NCBI RefSeq assembly: GCF_014195485.1
Contig: NZ_JACIBU010000002.1
Location: 186,001-250,000, forward strand
DNA from: Modestobacter versicolor
GTDB lineage: Bacteria; Actinomycetota; Actinomycetes; Mycobacteriales; Geodermatophilaceae
DNA length: 64,000 nt
Direction of reading: 5' to 3'
Position 1 is the first letter of the stretch, and the number at the start of each line of letters is the position of its first letter. The notes under the pieces are model-generated. The model did not search any database and was not told where the DNA came from. It saw only the letters and a list, made by a program, of their open reading frames with translations. Positions 17,486 to 26,533 of the stretch are shown piece after piece. Both the position numbers and the translations under genes were made by a program.

Positions 17486-18027
17486 GCGTCCTCCTCGTCC
17501 CCCGCTGCCCGCGCGCTGTCCAGGTCCACGCCGTCCAGGTCTGCGCCGTCCAGGTCCTTGCCCAGGAAGACCGCACCGGGTGCGTCGGCGTAGACCCCGT
17601 ACCCGGCCACGGGTGTGTACCCCGCCCGGGCGTAGAGCGCCAGCGCCTCGGGCTGGCGGTCCCCGGAGTTGAGCAGCAGGTGCCGGTGCCCGGCCGCGAC
17701 GGCGGTGCGCTCGAGCTCGGCCAGCAGCAGGGCCGCGATGCCCCGCCGCCGGAAGGCCGGCTCGACGTACATCCGCTTCAGCTCCGCGACCCCGTCGCCC
17801 TGCGCCCGCCACCCGCCGCAGCCGGCGGGCACCCCGTCGACCTCGGCGACCAGGAACAGCCCGAGCGGTGCGGAGAACTCGGCCGGGTCGACCACCGCTG
17901 CGTCCCGGCCGCCGTAGCGGACGACGTACTCCTGCTGGACCCGCTCGACCAGCTCCTGGGCCACCGGGTCGGCGTAGCCCACGGCGCGGAGCACGACCGG
18001 GGAGGGCTCAGCCGCCGAAGTGGACAT
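17473..18027 (-). CDS. GNAT family N-acetyltransferase
   Basis: A 184-residue GNAT enzyme. The acetyl-CoA site is seen as ELKRMYVEPAFRRRGIAALLLAELE (motif A with RRRGIA), followed by LNSGDRQPEALALYARAGYTPV (motif B). The substrate is unknown. The tail adds three pentapeptide-like units DLDGA-DLDGV-DLDSA before an acidic end. GGAGG lies about 9 bases before the ATG at 18027, which is inside the last codons of thiL (20-bp overlap), so translation is coupled. Confidence 0.87.
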   Translation of the reverse strand: MSTSAAEPSPVVLRAVGYADPVAQELVERVQQEYVVRYGGRDAAVVDPAEFSAPLGLFLVAEVDGVPAGCGGWRAQGDGVAELKRMYVEPAFRRRGIAALLLAELERTAVAAGHRHLLLNSGDRQPEALALYARAGYTPVAGYGVYADAPGAVFLGKDLDGADLDGVDLDSARAAGDEEDAWAS

Positions 18028-19045
18028 GCCCGGTGCCCTCCCCCAGCTCCGCCGCCACCGCCGCTGCCGGCACGCCGTCCACCCGCACTCCCGGTCCCCC
18101 CTCGTCGCTGTCGTGCACGCTGCCGATCGTGGTCCACCCGGCCGGCAGCTGCGCACCGGGTGGGAAGGTGGCGACCAGCGCGTGGTCCTCGCCACCGGTG
18201 AGCACCCAGCCCAGCGGGTCGCCGCCCAGCGCTGCGGCCACCTGGGGCAGCGGGCCGACCACGAACGCCGCCCGCAGCACCTCCCCGTCCAGCTCGATCC
18301 GCACGCCGCTGTCCTCGGCGAGGTGGCCGGCGTCGGCGAGCAGCCCGTCGCTGGTGTCGCACATCGAGGTCGCCCCGGCGTCGGCGGCGGCCGGTCCGGC
18401 GGCGTACGGCGGCCGGGGCCGGCGGTGGGCGGAGACGGCCGCGGCGGGGGCGGTGAAGCCGCGCCGGAGCACGGCCAGCCCGCACGCCGACCAGCCCAGC
18501 CGCCCGGCGACGGCGACGACGTCGCCCGGCCGGGCACCGGAGCGGGTCACCGGCGCCCGGCCGCCCAGGTCGCCCAGCGCGGTCACCGACAGGACGACGG
18601 AGGCCGAGTCGGGTGCGCTGGCCGAGGTGTCCCCGCCGACGACCGCGGCGCCGAACGGCGCGCACTCCTCGGCCATGCCGGTGGCGACCCCCTCCAGCCA
18701 CGCCGCCGGGGTGCTCGAGGGGCAGGCCAGCCCGACCAGCAGCGCGGTCGGCACGGCGCCCATCGCGGCGATGTCGGCCAGGTTGGCGGCGGCCGCCTTG
18801 TGCCCGACGTCCTCCGCCGAGGACCAGTCGCGGCGGAAGTGGCGCCCCTCGACCAGCACGTCGGTGCAGGCGACCACCCGGCCGTCGGGGGTGCGCAGCA
18901 CCGCCGCGTCGTCGCCCGGGCCGACCTCGGCCAGCGCCGCGGTCCCGGAGCGGGCGACCACCCGCGCGATGAGCCCGAACTCGCCGACCACGCCCACGCT
19001 GTCGGCGGGGTCGGGTCCGGGCACCAGCGGCCGGGGCCGCGTCAC
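18008..19045 (-). CDS. thiL: Thiamine-monophosphate kinase
   Basis: A 345-residue ThiL that phosphorylates TMP to the coenzyme thiamine pyrophosphate. Family features are GEFGLIARV at the N-terminus, VGPGDDAAVL, the metal-binding TDVLVEGRHF, AAANLADIAAMGA, VVGGDTSAS, DTSDGLLADAG and LTGGEDHALVATF. The GTG at 19045 is chosen from the family start; the upstream open frame runs into the divergent Lrp gene. It heads a thiL-GNAT-cytidylate-kinase-like unit. No TPP riboswitch (THI box) is visible upstream. Confidence 0.95.
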   Translation of the reverse strand: MTRPRPLVPGPDPADSVGVVGEFGLIARVVARSGTAALAEVGPGDDAAVLRTPDGRVVACTDVLVEGRHFRRDWSSAEDVGHKAAAANLADIAAMGAVPTALLVGLACPSSTPAAWLEGVATGMAEECAPFGAAVVGGDTSASAPDSASVVLSVTALGDLGGRAPVTRSGARPGDVVAVAGRLGWSACGLAVLRRGFTAPAAAVSAHRRPRPPYAAGPAAADAGATSMCDTSDGLLADAGHLAEDSGVRIELDGEVLRAAFVVGPLPQVAAALGGDPLGWVLTGGEDHALVATFPPGAQLPAGWTTIGSVHDSDEGGPGVRVDGVPAAAVAAELGEGTGHVHFGG

Positions 19046-19167
19046 GCGGCCCGCCGTCCGGATCGGTAACGTTGCCGGTCGGCGCGCTGAACCGCGGGCC
19101 ACCCGCACTCCCTGCCGTCGCCGAGGCGGCAGGTGCCGCACGTGCACTGCCCGAGGAAGGTCAACCC

Positions 19168-19401
19168 GTGGTCCACGCCTACATCCTGATCCAGACCGAA
19201 GTCGGCAAGGCAGCCGCGGTCGCCGCGAGCATCGGCGAGATCGCCGGGGTGACCAAGGCCGAGGACGTCACCGGGCCCTACGACGTCATCGTCCGGGCCG
19301 AGGCCAACACCGTCGACGAGCTCGGCCGGCTGGTCGTGGCCCGGGTGCAGTCGGTCGACGGCATCACCCGGACGCTGACCTGCCCCGTCGTCAACCTCTG
19401 A
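19168..19401 (+). CDS. Stand-alone Lrp/AsnC effector (RAM) domain protein
   Basis: A 77-residue protein equal to the ligand-binding RAM domain of Lrp/AsnC regulators, without the helix-turn-helix. Motifs are VHAYILIQTEVGKAAAV, GVTKAEDVTGPYDVIVRAEA and the C-terminal VVNL. Such small proteins form oligomers and may bind amino acids or modulate full-length Lrp proteins. GGAAGG lies 7 bases before the GTG at 19168. It is divergent from thiL and followed by the DUF3515 gene, a conserved actinobacterial pairing. Confidence 0.88.
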   Translation: MVHAYILIQTEVGKAAAVAASIGEIAGVTKAEDVTGPYDVIVRAEANTVDELGRLVVARVQSVDGITRTLTCPVVNL

Positions 19402-19468
19402 GCCGCTGAGCACGACCGGCTCCCCCGACCCGCTGCGCCGGGCGGCGCTGATCAGCCTCGCCGTCCTG

Positions 19469-20005
19469 GTGCCGCTGGTCGCCGCGCTGCTGGTGCTGGT
19501 GAACGTGGTCGGCGACGACCCCGAGCCCGCGGCCGACTCCCCGGTGGCCGACGTCTCCGGGGAGACCCCCGCCCCGCGCGGCGACCTGCCCCCGGTGGAC
19601 GTCGACACCCCCGACGTCACCCCGGAGGCCGACCTGGCCTGCCCCGCGCTGATGGGCCAGCTGCCGCTGGAGCTGGCCGGCGAGACCTCGCGGATGGTGC
19701 GGTCGGACACCCTGTTCGCCTACGCGTGGGGCGACCCGGCGGTGGTGCTGGTCTGCGGGGTCGCCCCGCCGGCCGGCTTCGTCCTGGGCAGCAGCCCGAT
19801 CGAGATCAACGGCGTCCAGTGGTTCGTCGACACCGCCGACCCGGAGACGGTCGTCTGGACGACGGTCGACCGGCTGGTGCCGGTGCAGATGAGCGTGCCG
19901 GCGAGCACCGACAGCGCGCTGGTCACCGCGGCGAGCACGATCATCGCCACCGCGATCCCCTACACCGAGCCGGCGCCGGGTCCGCTGCCCGCACCCACGA
20001 ACTGA
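19469..20005 (+). CDS. DUF3515 family membrane-anchored protein
   Basis: A 178-residue protein by the first GTG, with an N-terminal hydrophobic segment (MPLVAALLVLVNVV), a Pro/Asp-rich linker and the DUF3515 domain with two cysteines (ACPALMGQLPL and VLVCGVAPP). It is probably anchored and extracytoplasmic. The same frame is open upstream and encodes more of the membrane helix (RRAALISLAVL). A CTG at 19406 would give MSTTGSPDPLRRAALISLAV, so the true start may be this CTG just after the Lrp-domain gene. Function unknown. Confidence 0.8.
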   Translation: MPLVAALLVLVNVVGDDPEPAADSPVADVSGETPAPRGDLPPVDVDTPDVTPEADLACPALMGQLPLELAGETSRMVRSDTLFAYAWGDPAVVLVCGVAPPAGFVLGSSPIEINGVQWFVDTADPETVVWTTVDRLVPVQMSVPASTDSALVTAASTIIATAIPYTEPAPGPLPAPTN

Positions 20006-20009
20006 GCCC

Positions 20010-20660
20010 TCAGCCCGAGGGCAGCAGGCCCAGCTGCCGCACCGTGACGGCGGTGACCTCGGCCCGGGCGTCGGTGGGGTCGGTCGAGACGGCGGCCACC
20101 GCGACGGTGAACTCGCCCGCCGCGCACCAGGCGAAGGCCGCCGGCCCGGCGAACCCGTGCTCGGGCGCCGGCTCGTCGCGGGCCATCAGCACGCACCCGT
20201 CGGGCAGGTCGCCGGGCTCGCGGTCCAGCTCGCCGCCGTAGTACTCGGTGTCGTTGCGGGCGAGGTCCTCGGCGTAGGTGGCCGCGCCGGTCGCGTCGCC
20301 GAACTGGTCGAGGAAGACGCTGGTGAGCGCGTCCCCGGACTTCCAGAACCGCTCCCAGCCGCGCAGGTAGCCGTAGTCGGTGAGCACCGCGCGCTGCTCG
20401 GCGGCGTCGGTGCCGTAGCGGGCGACGTCGTCGATCGTCTTCTCCCCCGCCGGCGGGTCCAGCTCGTCGTCGGGCACCCGCGGCAGCCCGGAGGGCACCT
20501 CGTCGACCAGCAGCGCCTCGAGGCCGTCGGCCGAGGTGGGGACCGCCGGCGAGGACGCCGCGGGCGGGCCGTCCGGGTCCTCGCCGGACGCGCAGCCGGT
20601 GCAGAACGGGCTCAGCAGCACCAGCCCCGCCGCCGCGAGGGGCCCCAGCCGGTCGGTCAC
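20010..20660 (-). CDS. Putative lipoprotein of unknown function
   Basis: A 216-residue protein. The N-terminus has a hydrophobic signal ([15 protein letters not shown]) then CTGCASGED, a plausible though atypical lipobox ending at Cys, with Cys at -3. After a Pro/Ser/Ala-rich linker comes a soluble domain with [33 protein letters not shown] and [17 protein letters not shown]. No family is recognised. The GTG start overlaps the ddl stop by 4 bases, so it is co-expressed with the cell-wall ligase, suggesting an envelope location but not a function. Confidence 0.78.
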   Translation of the reverse strand: MTDRLGPLAAAGLVLLSPFCTGCASGEDPDGPPAASSPAVPTSADGLEALLVDEVPSGLPRVPDDELDPPAGEKTIDDVARYGTDAAEQRAVLTDYGYLRGWERFWKSGDALTSVFLDQFGDATGAATYAEDLARNDTEYYGGELDREPGDLPDGCVLMARDEPAPEHGFAGPAAFAWCAAGEFTVAVAAVSTDPTDARAEVTAVTVRQLGLLPSG

Positions 20661-21790
20661 CCGCCGTCCAGCACGGCACCGTCCAGGGCGCTGGCGACCA
20701 GCCGGTCGACCAACTCGGGGTAGCTGACGCCGGTCGCCGCCCACATCCGCGGGAACATCGAGATCGGCGTGAACCCGGGCATCGTGTTGACCTCGTTGAC
20801 CACCCAGCGGTCGGCACCGGTGCCCGGGTCGGTGGAGAGGAAGAAGTCGACCCGGGCCAGGCCGCGGCAGTCCATGGCGAGGAACGCCCGGCGGGAGATC
20901 TGCTGCACCGCGGCGGTCTGCTCGGCGGTCAGCCCGGCGGGGACGTCGAACTCCACGGCGTCCTCGAGGTACTTGGCGTCGAAGTCGTACCACTCGGTGC
21001 CCGGGCGCAGCCGGATCTCGGCCGGGAGGCTGGCGTCGGGCAGCCCGCCGCCGGGCCGGGCGAGGACCCCGCACTCGACCTCCCGGCCGGGGACGGCGGC
21101 CTCGACGACGACCTTGCGGTCGACCGCCGCCGCCGTCGCGACGGCCTCGGGGAACTGCGCCCAGTCGGTGACCCGGGTGATCCCGATGCTCGACCCGGCC
21201 CGGGAGGGCTTGACGAACACCGGCAGCCCGAGCCGCTCGCGAGCGTCCTCGTCGAGCACGGTGGGGTCGGGGCAGACCGCCCCGCTGGCGTCCCGCAGGA
21301 CCACGTGGTCGCCCTGGGCGATGCCGGCGGCGGACAGCAGCTTCTTGGTGAACTCCTTGTCCATCGACGCGGCGCTGGCGAACACCCCGGAGCCGACGTA
21401 GGGCAGCCCGGACATCTCCAGCAGGCCCTGGATGGTGCCGTCCTCGCCGTAGGCGCCGTGCAGCACCGGGAAGACGACGTCGACCTCGGTGAGCTGCCCG
21501 ACCGCCTGCCCGGCGTCGAGCACCGCGAGCCCCCGGCCCGCCGGGTCGCCCACCAGGGTGACCGGGGTGCCGTCGGTGACCTCGGGCAGCGTGCCGCCCT
21601 CGATGGCCAGCGCGGCGCCGTCGTGCAGCACCCAGCGGCCGTCCCGGGTGATGCCGACCGGCACCACCTCGTAGCGGTCCGGGTCGAGCGCGGCGAGCAC
21701 GCTCCCGGCCGAGACGCAGGAGATCGCGTGCTCCGCGCTCCGTCCGCCGAAGACGACAGCGACCCTGGTCCTGCGCGTGCTCCCGCTCAT
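20657..21790 (-). CDS. ddl: D-alanine--D-alanine ligase
   Basis: A 377-residue ATP-grasp ligase that makes the D-Ala-D-Ala end of peptidoglycan precursors. It shows [68 protein letters not shown] and the C-terminal [16 protein letters not shown]. The Tyr in HGAYGEDG and the VGSGV region suggest a D-Ala rather than D-lactate ligase. The start is the ATG at 21790 with a TAGGGT box 8 bases upstream. Downstream it is fused by a GTGA overlap to the lipoprotein gene. Confidence 0.97.
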   Translation of the reverse strand: MSGSTRRTRVAVVFGGRSAEHAISCVSAGSVLAALDPDRYEVVPVGITRDGRWVLHDGAALAIEGGTLPEVTDGTPVTLVGDPAGRGLAVLDAGQAVGQLTEVDVVFPVLHGAYGEDGTIQGLLEMSGLPYVGSGVFASAASMDKEFTKKLLSAAGIAQGDHVVLRDASGAVCPDPTVLDEDARERLGLPVFVKPSRAGSSIGITRVTDWAQFPEAVATAAAVDRKVVVEAAVPGREVECGVLARPGGGLPDASLPAEIRLRPGTEWYDFDAKYLEDAVEFDVPAGLTAEQTAAVQQISRRAFLAMDCRGLARVDFFLSTDPGTGADRWVVNEVNTMPGFTPISMFPRMWAATGVSYPELVDRLVASALDGAVLDGG

Positions 21791-21798
21791 CGCGGCTG

Positions 21799-21804
21799 AC
21801 CCTA
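21799..21804 (-). promoter_or_regulatory. Putative -10 of a leaderless ddl promoter
   Basis: TAGGGT ends 8 bases before the ddl ATG and overlaps the stop of the upstream PLP-enzyme gene. This would allow ddl to be transcribed independently of it. Confidence 0.4.
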
Positions 21805-22962
21805 GCCGAGCGTCCCGAGGGCCTGGGTGAGGTCCGCGATCAGGTCGGCGGTGTCCTCGATCCCGCAGGAGAAGCGGACGAACCCCGCGGGGACCGCGTC
21901 GCCGCCCCACTGGGCCCGCCGGTCGACGGTGGTGTGGATGCCGCCGAAGCTGGTGGCGGCCACGACGAACCGGCTGGCGCGCACCAGCCGGCGGGCCGCG
22001 TCCTCGTCGGCGAGCTCGGCGGAGACCACGCCGTTGGGTCGCAGCATCTGCCGCTGCGCCAGCGCGTAGGAGGGGTCCTGCGGCCGCCACGGCCAGCGCA
22101 CGCCGGAGACGGCGGGGTGCGCGGCGAACAGCTCGGTGAGCGCGGCGGCGTTGGCGGCCTGCCGGGCCAGCCGCAGGTCCAGGGTGCCCATCGACCGGTG
22201 CGCCAGCCACGCCTCGAAGGCGCCGGGGGTGTTGCCGGTGGTCTTCCGCCAGGCCGCGATCCGGGTGTGCAGCTCGCGGCCGCGGTCGGTGCGGGCGGTG
22301 CTGACGTGCCCGAGCAGGACGTCGCTGTGCCCGGTGAGCGCCTTGGTGTCCGACCCCGTGGTGATGTCGGCGCCGAGCGCCAGCGGCCGCTGCCCGATCG
22401 GGGAGGCGGTGGTGTTGTCGACGGCGAGCACGGCCCCGGCGGCCTGGGTGGCCCGGGCGACGGCGGCGATGTCGCAGACGTCGAGCTGCGGGTTGCTCGG
22501 GGTCTCCAGCAGCACCATCCGCGCGCCCTCGAGGTCACCGCGGGCGGCGACGTCCTCGATCTCCAGCGTGGGCACCAGCTCGACGCGCACGTCGAGGCGC
22601 TCCAGCTCGTCGCGGGCCAGCACCCGGGTGGCGTAGTAGCCGTCGGAGGGCAGCACCACGCGGTCGCCGGGGCGCACCAGGGCCAGCACCGCCGAGCTGA
22701 TCGCGGCCATGCCGGTGGCGAAGGACAGGCAGTCGCCGCCGTCCAGCTCGCCCACGGCCCGCTCGAAGACCCGCAGCGTCGGGTTGTCCGGCCGGGCGTA
22801 GCCGTCGGCGCCCTGCCAGCCGGGGGCCTCGTCGCCCAGGTGGTACGGCGCGGCGAAGACCGGCGAGGGCCGCAGCGGCGTGCCCGGGACGACCGGCTCG
22901 TCGCCGCCGTGCACCAGCCGGGTGCCGTCGCCGAGCCCGGTGGGCAGGTCAGGGGTGCTCAC
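21802..22962 (-). CDS. Cystathionine gamma-lyase-type PLP enzyme
   Basis: A 386-residue Cys/Met-metabolism PLP enzyme (fold type I). The features are [31 protein letters not shown], the Asp-bearing AVDNTTASP and the lysine loop [12 protein letters not shown], with Lys as Schiff base. The C-terminus has [13 protein letters not shown] and [10 protein letters not shown]. Homologues include cystathionine gamma-lyase, gamma-synthase and beta-lyase; sequence alone cannot fix the reaction. Actinobacterial neighbours are often annotated as gamma-lyase. GAGAGGA precedes the GTG start. Confidence 0.87.
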   Translation of the reverse strand: MSTPDLPTGLGDGTRLVHGGDEPVVPGTPLRPSPVFAAPYHLGDEAPGWQGADGYARPDNPTLRVFERAVGELDGGDCLSFATGMAAISSAVLALVRPGDRVVLPSDGYYATRVLARDELERLDVRVELVPTLEIEDVAARGDLEGARMVLLETPSNPQLDVCDIAAVARATQAAGAVLAVDNTTASPIGQRPLALGADITTGSDTKALTGHSDVLLGHVSTARTDRGRELHTRIAAWRKTTGNTPGAFEAWLAHRSMGTLDLRLARQAANAAALTELFAAHPAVSGVRWPWRPQDPSYALAQRQMLRPNGVVSAELADEDAARRLVRASRFVVAATSFGGIHTTVDRRAQWGGDAVPAGFVRFSCGIEDTADLIADLTQALGTLG

Positions 22963-22992
22963 GGGCAGTCCTCTCCGAGGTGCGGCGGCCGC

Positions 22993-23988
22993 CTACTCCG
23001 GCTTCGCCTCGCGGGACATCATCTCGCGTACCATCTGCTCGGCCGACTCGCCCTCGTGGCAGACCCGGACGACGGCCTCGGTGATCGGCACGTCGACGCC
23101 GTGCGCGCGGGCCAGGTCCAGCACCGACCGGCAGGTCTTCACGCCCTCGGCGGTCTGCTTGGTGATCTCCAGCACCTCGGCCACGGACATGCCCTGGCCG
23201 AGGTGCTCGCCGAAGGTGCGGTTGCGCGACAGCGGCGAGGAGCAGGTGGCGACCAGGTCACCCAGCCCGGCCAGGCCGGCGAAGGTGGTCACGTCGGCGC
23301 CCAGCGCCATGCCCAGCCGCGCGGTCTCGGCCAGGCCGCGGGTGATCAGCGAGGCGCGGGTGTTGTCGCCGAAGCCCAGCCCCGCCGCGACGCCGCAGGC
23401 CAGCGCGATGACGTTCTTGACGGCCCCGCCCAGCTCGCAGCCGACCAGGTCGGCGTTGGTGTACGGCCGGAAGTAGCGGGTGTGGCAGGCGGCCTGCAGC
23501 GCCTCGGCCCGGTCGGTGTCCGAGCAGGCGATGACGGTGGCCGAGGGCTGCTCCTCGGCGATCTCCCGGGCCAGGTTGGGCCCGGACAGCGCGGCGACCC
23601 GGTCGGCGCCGGCGCCGGTGACCTCGCAGATCACCTCGCTCATCCGCTTGGTGGTGCCCAGCTCGACGCCCTTCATCAGCGACAGCAGCGAGGCGTCGCC
23701 GGGCAGCAGCGGCGCCCAGCCGGCGAGGTTCTCCCGCAGCGTCTGGCTGGGGACGGCGAGCACGACCACGTCGGCGCCGTCCAGGGCCTCGGCCGGGTCG
23801 CCGGTCGCCCGCACCGCGTCGGGCAGCCGGACACCGGGCAGGTAGTCGGCGTTCTGCCGGGTCGCGGAGATCGCGGCGACCAGCTCGGGCCGGCGGGCGT
23901 GCAGGGTGACGTCGCACCCGGCGTCGGCGAGCACCTTGGCGAAGGTGGTGCCCCAGGAGCCCGCGCCGAGCACCGCAGCGCGCGTCAC
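22993..23988 (-). CDS. gpsA: Glycerol-3-phosphate dehydrogenase [NAD(P)+]
   Basis: A 331-residue enzyme that reduces dihydroxyacetone phosphate to sn-glycerol-3-phosphate for phospholipid synthesis. The Rossmann motif [11 protein letters not shown] is at the N-terminus. [54 protein letters not shown] (catalytic Lys) and [11 protein letters not shown] with [11 protein letters not shown] follow. The GTG at 23988 has a strong GAGGAGG 5 bases upstream. It follows plsC at a distance of 73 bases, so glycerol-phosphate supply and acylation are genetically linked. Confidence 0.97.
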   Translation of the reverse strand: MTRAAVLGAGSWGTTFAKVLADAGCDVTLHARRPELVAAISATRQNADYLPGVRLPDAVRATGDPAEALDGADVVVLAVPSQTLRENLAGWAPLLPGDASLLSLMKGVELGTTKRMSEVICEVTGAGADRVAALSGPNLAREIAEEQPSATVIACSDTDRAEALQAACHTRYFRPYTNADLVGCELGGAVKNVIALACGVAAGLGFGDNTRASLITRGLAETARLGMALGADVTTFAGLAGLGDLVATCSSPLSRNRTFGEHLGQGMSVAEVLEITKQTAEGVKTCRSVLDLARAHGVDVPITEAVVRVCHEGESAEQMVREMMSREAKPE

Positions 23989-24061
23989 GCCGCCTCCTCG
24001 CCGGAGCTCGTCGGCCTCGTGCCGCGGCGTGCTGTGCTCATCCGTGCCCTCGCGAGCTCGG

Positions 24062-24883
24062 TCACGCCGCCTCCCCCGGGAGGTCGCCGGCGGTGCGCCG
24101 GACCGGCCGGGCGGCGAACTCGGCGGGCGGCTGCTCGCCGCGCAGCTCACCCAGCTGGTCGCGCACCCGGACCATCAGCAGGTCGGTGACCTCGCGCAGC
24201 AGCTCGCCGGGCAGCGGCTGGCCGGGCTGCACCCGGGCCCGCTGCGCGGAGAGGTCGACCGGCTCGCCGACCAGGTAGTCCGCGGGGGTGCGCAGCCGCA
24301 GGTGCAGCCGCTTGGAGTGGTAGTCGTGCACCCGCTGCGGGCCCCACTGGGCGACGGGCAGCACGACGGCGTCGGTGGTGAGGGCCAGCCGGGCGACCCC
24401 GGAGCGCGGCTGCATCGGCCACCAGTCGGGGTCGCGGGTCACCGAGCCCTCGGGGTAGATGACCACGACGTCGCCGCCGTCCAGCGCCGCCTTGGCCGCG
24501 TGCACCGAGGAGCTGGCCGCACTCGTGCCGCGGGAGACCGGGATCTGGCCGGCGCCGCGCAGGATCGTGCCGGCCAGCCCGGTGAACACCGACTCCTTGG
24601 CCAGGAAGTGCGGCGTCCGGCCGGCGTCCCAGACCAGCCGGGCGCACGCCAGCGGGTCGAGGATCGAGACGTGGTTGGCGACCAGCAGCACCCCGCCGGT
24701 GGCCGGGATCCGCTCGGCGTGCCGGTACCGCAGCCGGAACAGCAGCGAGGCGACGGGGTAGACGACCAGCACGCAGAGCCACAGCGCCAGGGGCACCGGA
24801 CGCCGCGTCACCCGGCGCGGCGGGCGCGGGGCGGGCACCACCCCGGCACCGGGCGGCCCGCTGGGCGGCAGCTCCTGCGACAC
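24062..24883 (-). CDS. Lysophospholipid acyltransferase (PlsC family)
   Basis: A 273-residue acyltransferase with a membrane segment ([18 protein letters not shown], about 31-48). The HX4D-type catalytic motif is NHVSILD, and glycerol-phosphate binding is by YPEGSVTRD (EGS). It would acylate lysophosphatidate or a related acceptor at the inner membrane. GGAAGAGG lies 7 bases before the GTG start. The pairing with gpsA fits phosphatidate synthesis. Whether it is the main PlsC or a paralogue is not known, so no symbol is given. Confidence 0.9.
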   Translation of the reverse strand: MSQELPPSGPPGAGVVPAPRPPRRVTRRPVPLALWLCVLVVYPVASLLFRLRYRHAERIPATGGVLLVANHVSILDPLACARLVWDAGRTPHFLAKESVFTGLAGTILRGAGQIPVSRGTSAASSSVHAAKAALDGGDVVVIYPEGSVTRDPDWWPMQPRSGVARLALTTDAVVLPVAQWGPQRVHDYHSKRLHLRLRTPADYLVGEPVDLSAQRARVQPGQPLPGELLREVTDLLMVRVRDQLGELRGEQPPAEFAARPVRRTAGDLPGEAA

Positions 24884-24977
24884 CTGGCACCTCTTCCGTC
24901 TCGCGGGCCCGGCCGGCGCCCGGATGCAGGACGGCGCAGGGTGGCCCGGCTCATGATCGTGCCCCCCACCTCCTCCG

Positions 24978-24993
24978 GGGGCGCAAGCGCCCC
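24978..24993 (-). terminator. Hairpin after the amidohydrolase gene
   Basis: GGGGCG (24978-24983) and CGCCCC (24988-24993) form a stem with a CAAG loop just downstream of the leftward amidohydrolase stop and upstream of plsC. The wider 24884-25012 gap shows nothing else clear. Confidence 0.45.
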
Positions 24994-25012
24994 TCGCCGG
25001 CCGGGGTGTCGG

Positions 25013-26533
25013 TCAGCCCAGCGCGGCCGCCCGGTGGGTCCACCGGCCGGCGACGAGCGTGCCCAGCACCTCGGTGGCGCGCAGCCCGTCGGCACCGTCG
25101 CGGGCCAGCACGACGGCGGGCGGCTCGGCCAGCACGACGAGGTCGGCCGGGTCGCCGACCCGCACCGAGCGCCGGCCGCCGCTCGCCGCGGCCAGCGCGA
25201 CCTCGAGGTCCAGGTGCTGCTCGGGGTGCCAGGGCGAGCGGTCGTCCAGCGAGCGGTGGACGGCGCTGGCGATGCCGTCCCACGGGTCCAGCGCCGCGAC
25301 CGGGGCGTCGGAACCCAGCACCACCTGCGCGCCGGCGTCGACCAGGGCGCGGTACGGGAAGGCCCGCCCGGTGACGCCGGCCCAGTGCTGGTCGGCGATG
25401 TCCCGGTCGTCGAGCGCGTGCCGCGGCTGGACGCTGGCCACCACCCCCAGCTCGGCGAACCGGGCCAGGTCCTCCTCGTGCACCTGCTGGGCGTGCTCGA
25501 CCCGGCCGGTGCAGCCGGTGGCGGCGAAGGCGTCGAGCGCGATCGCCGTCGCCCGGTCGCCGATCGCGTGCACCGCGAGGTCCAGCCCGGCCGCCGCGCC
25601 GCGGCGGAGCAGCCGCTCGAGCTCGGGCAGCGGCGTGCGCAGCACCCCGTGGTCGCCGTCGCCCGGGTACGGCGCGCTGCACCAGGCGGTGCGGGTGCCC
25701 AGCGAGCCGTCGACGAAGAGCTTCAGCGGCCCCATCCGCAGCCGCTCGGCGGCGACCGGGTCGGCCACCCCGGGCAGCGGGTCGCCGCTGCGCAGCCCCG
25801 CGGCGACGGTCACCTCCAGCCGGTCGGCCCACACCGCGGTGCGCACCCGCAGCGCCGGCCCGCCCGGGCGAAGCGCCGCGCGGCGGGCCCAGGCGGCCAC
25901 CAGGTCGCCGTACTCGAAGTCGACGACGGCGGTGACGCCGCGGGCCGCGGCGGCGTCGGTGGCCGCGAGCACCCAGCCGTCGAGGACCCCCTGCTCGACG
26001 GCAGCGGCCCGGGCCATGAGCTCCATCGCCTCCTGCTCGACGACCACCCCGGCCGGGTCGCTGAGCCCGAACCGCCGCACCGCCGCGCTGCTGCACCAGG
26101 CCGTGTGCAGGTCGGCGCTGACCAGCACGACCACCACGCCGGGGAGCAGGTCGTCGAGGAGCGCGGCGTCCGGCGGGGTGGCCCACAGCGCGTCCCGGAA
26201 CCCGTGGCCGACCACCACCGCGCCGGGCTGCGCCCCGCCCGCCCGGACGGCCGCGGCGACGAGCGCGGCGGCCTCGGCGGCCGACCCGGCGCCCGAGACG
26301 TCGATCCGGCGCCGGGCGGCGGCCCACTGCTCCAGGTGGACGTGGGCGTCGGTGAGCCCGGGCAGCAGCACGGCGCCGGCCAGGTCGACGACCTCCAGCG
26401 GTCGCGGCAGCGCCGGGAGGCCGGGGGCACCGGCGGAGAGGTCGTCGGCGACGGCGTGCACCCGCCCGTCGACCAGCAGGACGTCGCGCACCGTGCGGCC
26501 CAGCCGGGCACGCCGCAGCAGCAGCGCGCTCAC
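25013..26533 (-). CDS. Amidohydrolase family protein (YtcJ-like)
   Basis: A 506-residue metal-dependent amidohydrolase. The N-terminal beta-sandwich (DVLLVDGRVHAVADD) leads to the metal motif LPGLTDAHVHLEQW. Later come LFVDGSLGTRTAW, AVHAIGDRATAIALDAF, VEHAQQV and LGSDAPVAALDPWDGI with the metal Asp. Composition and length match the YtcJ-like subgroup, whose substrates are mostly unknown. The GTG at 26533 overlaps the stop of the serine hydrolase by 4 bases, so the two are translated as a pair and may act on one substrate. Confidence 0.88.
   Translation of the reverse strand: MSALLLRRARLGRTVRDVLLVDGRVHAVADDLSAGAPGLPALPRPLEVVDLAGAVLLPGLTDAHVHLEQWAAARRRIDVSGAGSAAEAAALVAAAVRAGGAQPGAVVVGHGFRDALWATPPDAALLDDLLPGVVVVLVSADLHTAWCSSAAVRRFGLSDPAGVVVEQEAMELMARAAAVEQGVLDGWVLAATDAAAARGVTAVVDFEYGDLVAAWARRAALRPGGPALRVRTAVWADRLEVTVAAGLRSGDPLPGVADPVAAERLRMGPLKLFVDGSLGTRTAWCSAPYPGDGDHGVLRTPLPELERLLRRGAAAGLDLAVHAIGDRATAIALDAFAATGCTGRVEHAQQVHEEDLARFAELGVVASVQPRHALDDRDIADQHWAGVTGRAFPYRALVDAGAQVVLGSDAPVAALDPWDGIASAVHRSLDDRSPWHPEQHLDLEVALAAASGGRRSVRVGDPADLVVLAEPPAVVLARDGADGLRATEVLGTLVAGRWTHRAAALG

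Noticed and set aside
19046-19167. TPP riboswitch upstream of thiL
   Set aside because: No THI-box core is seen in the divergent spacer.
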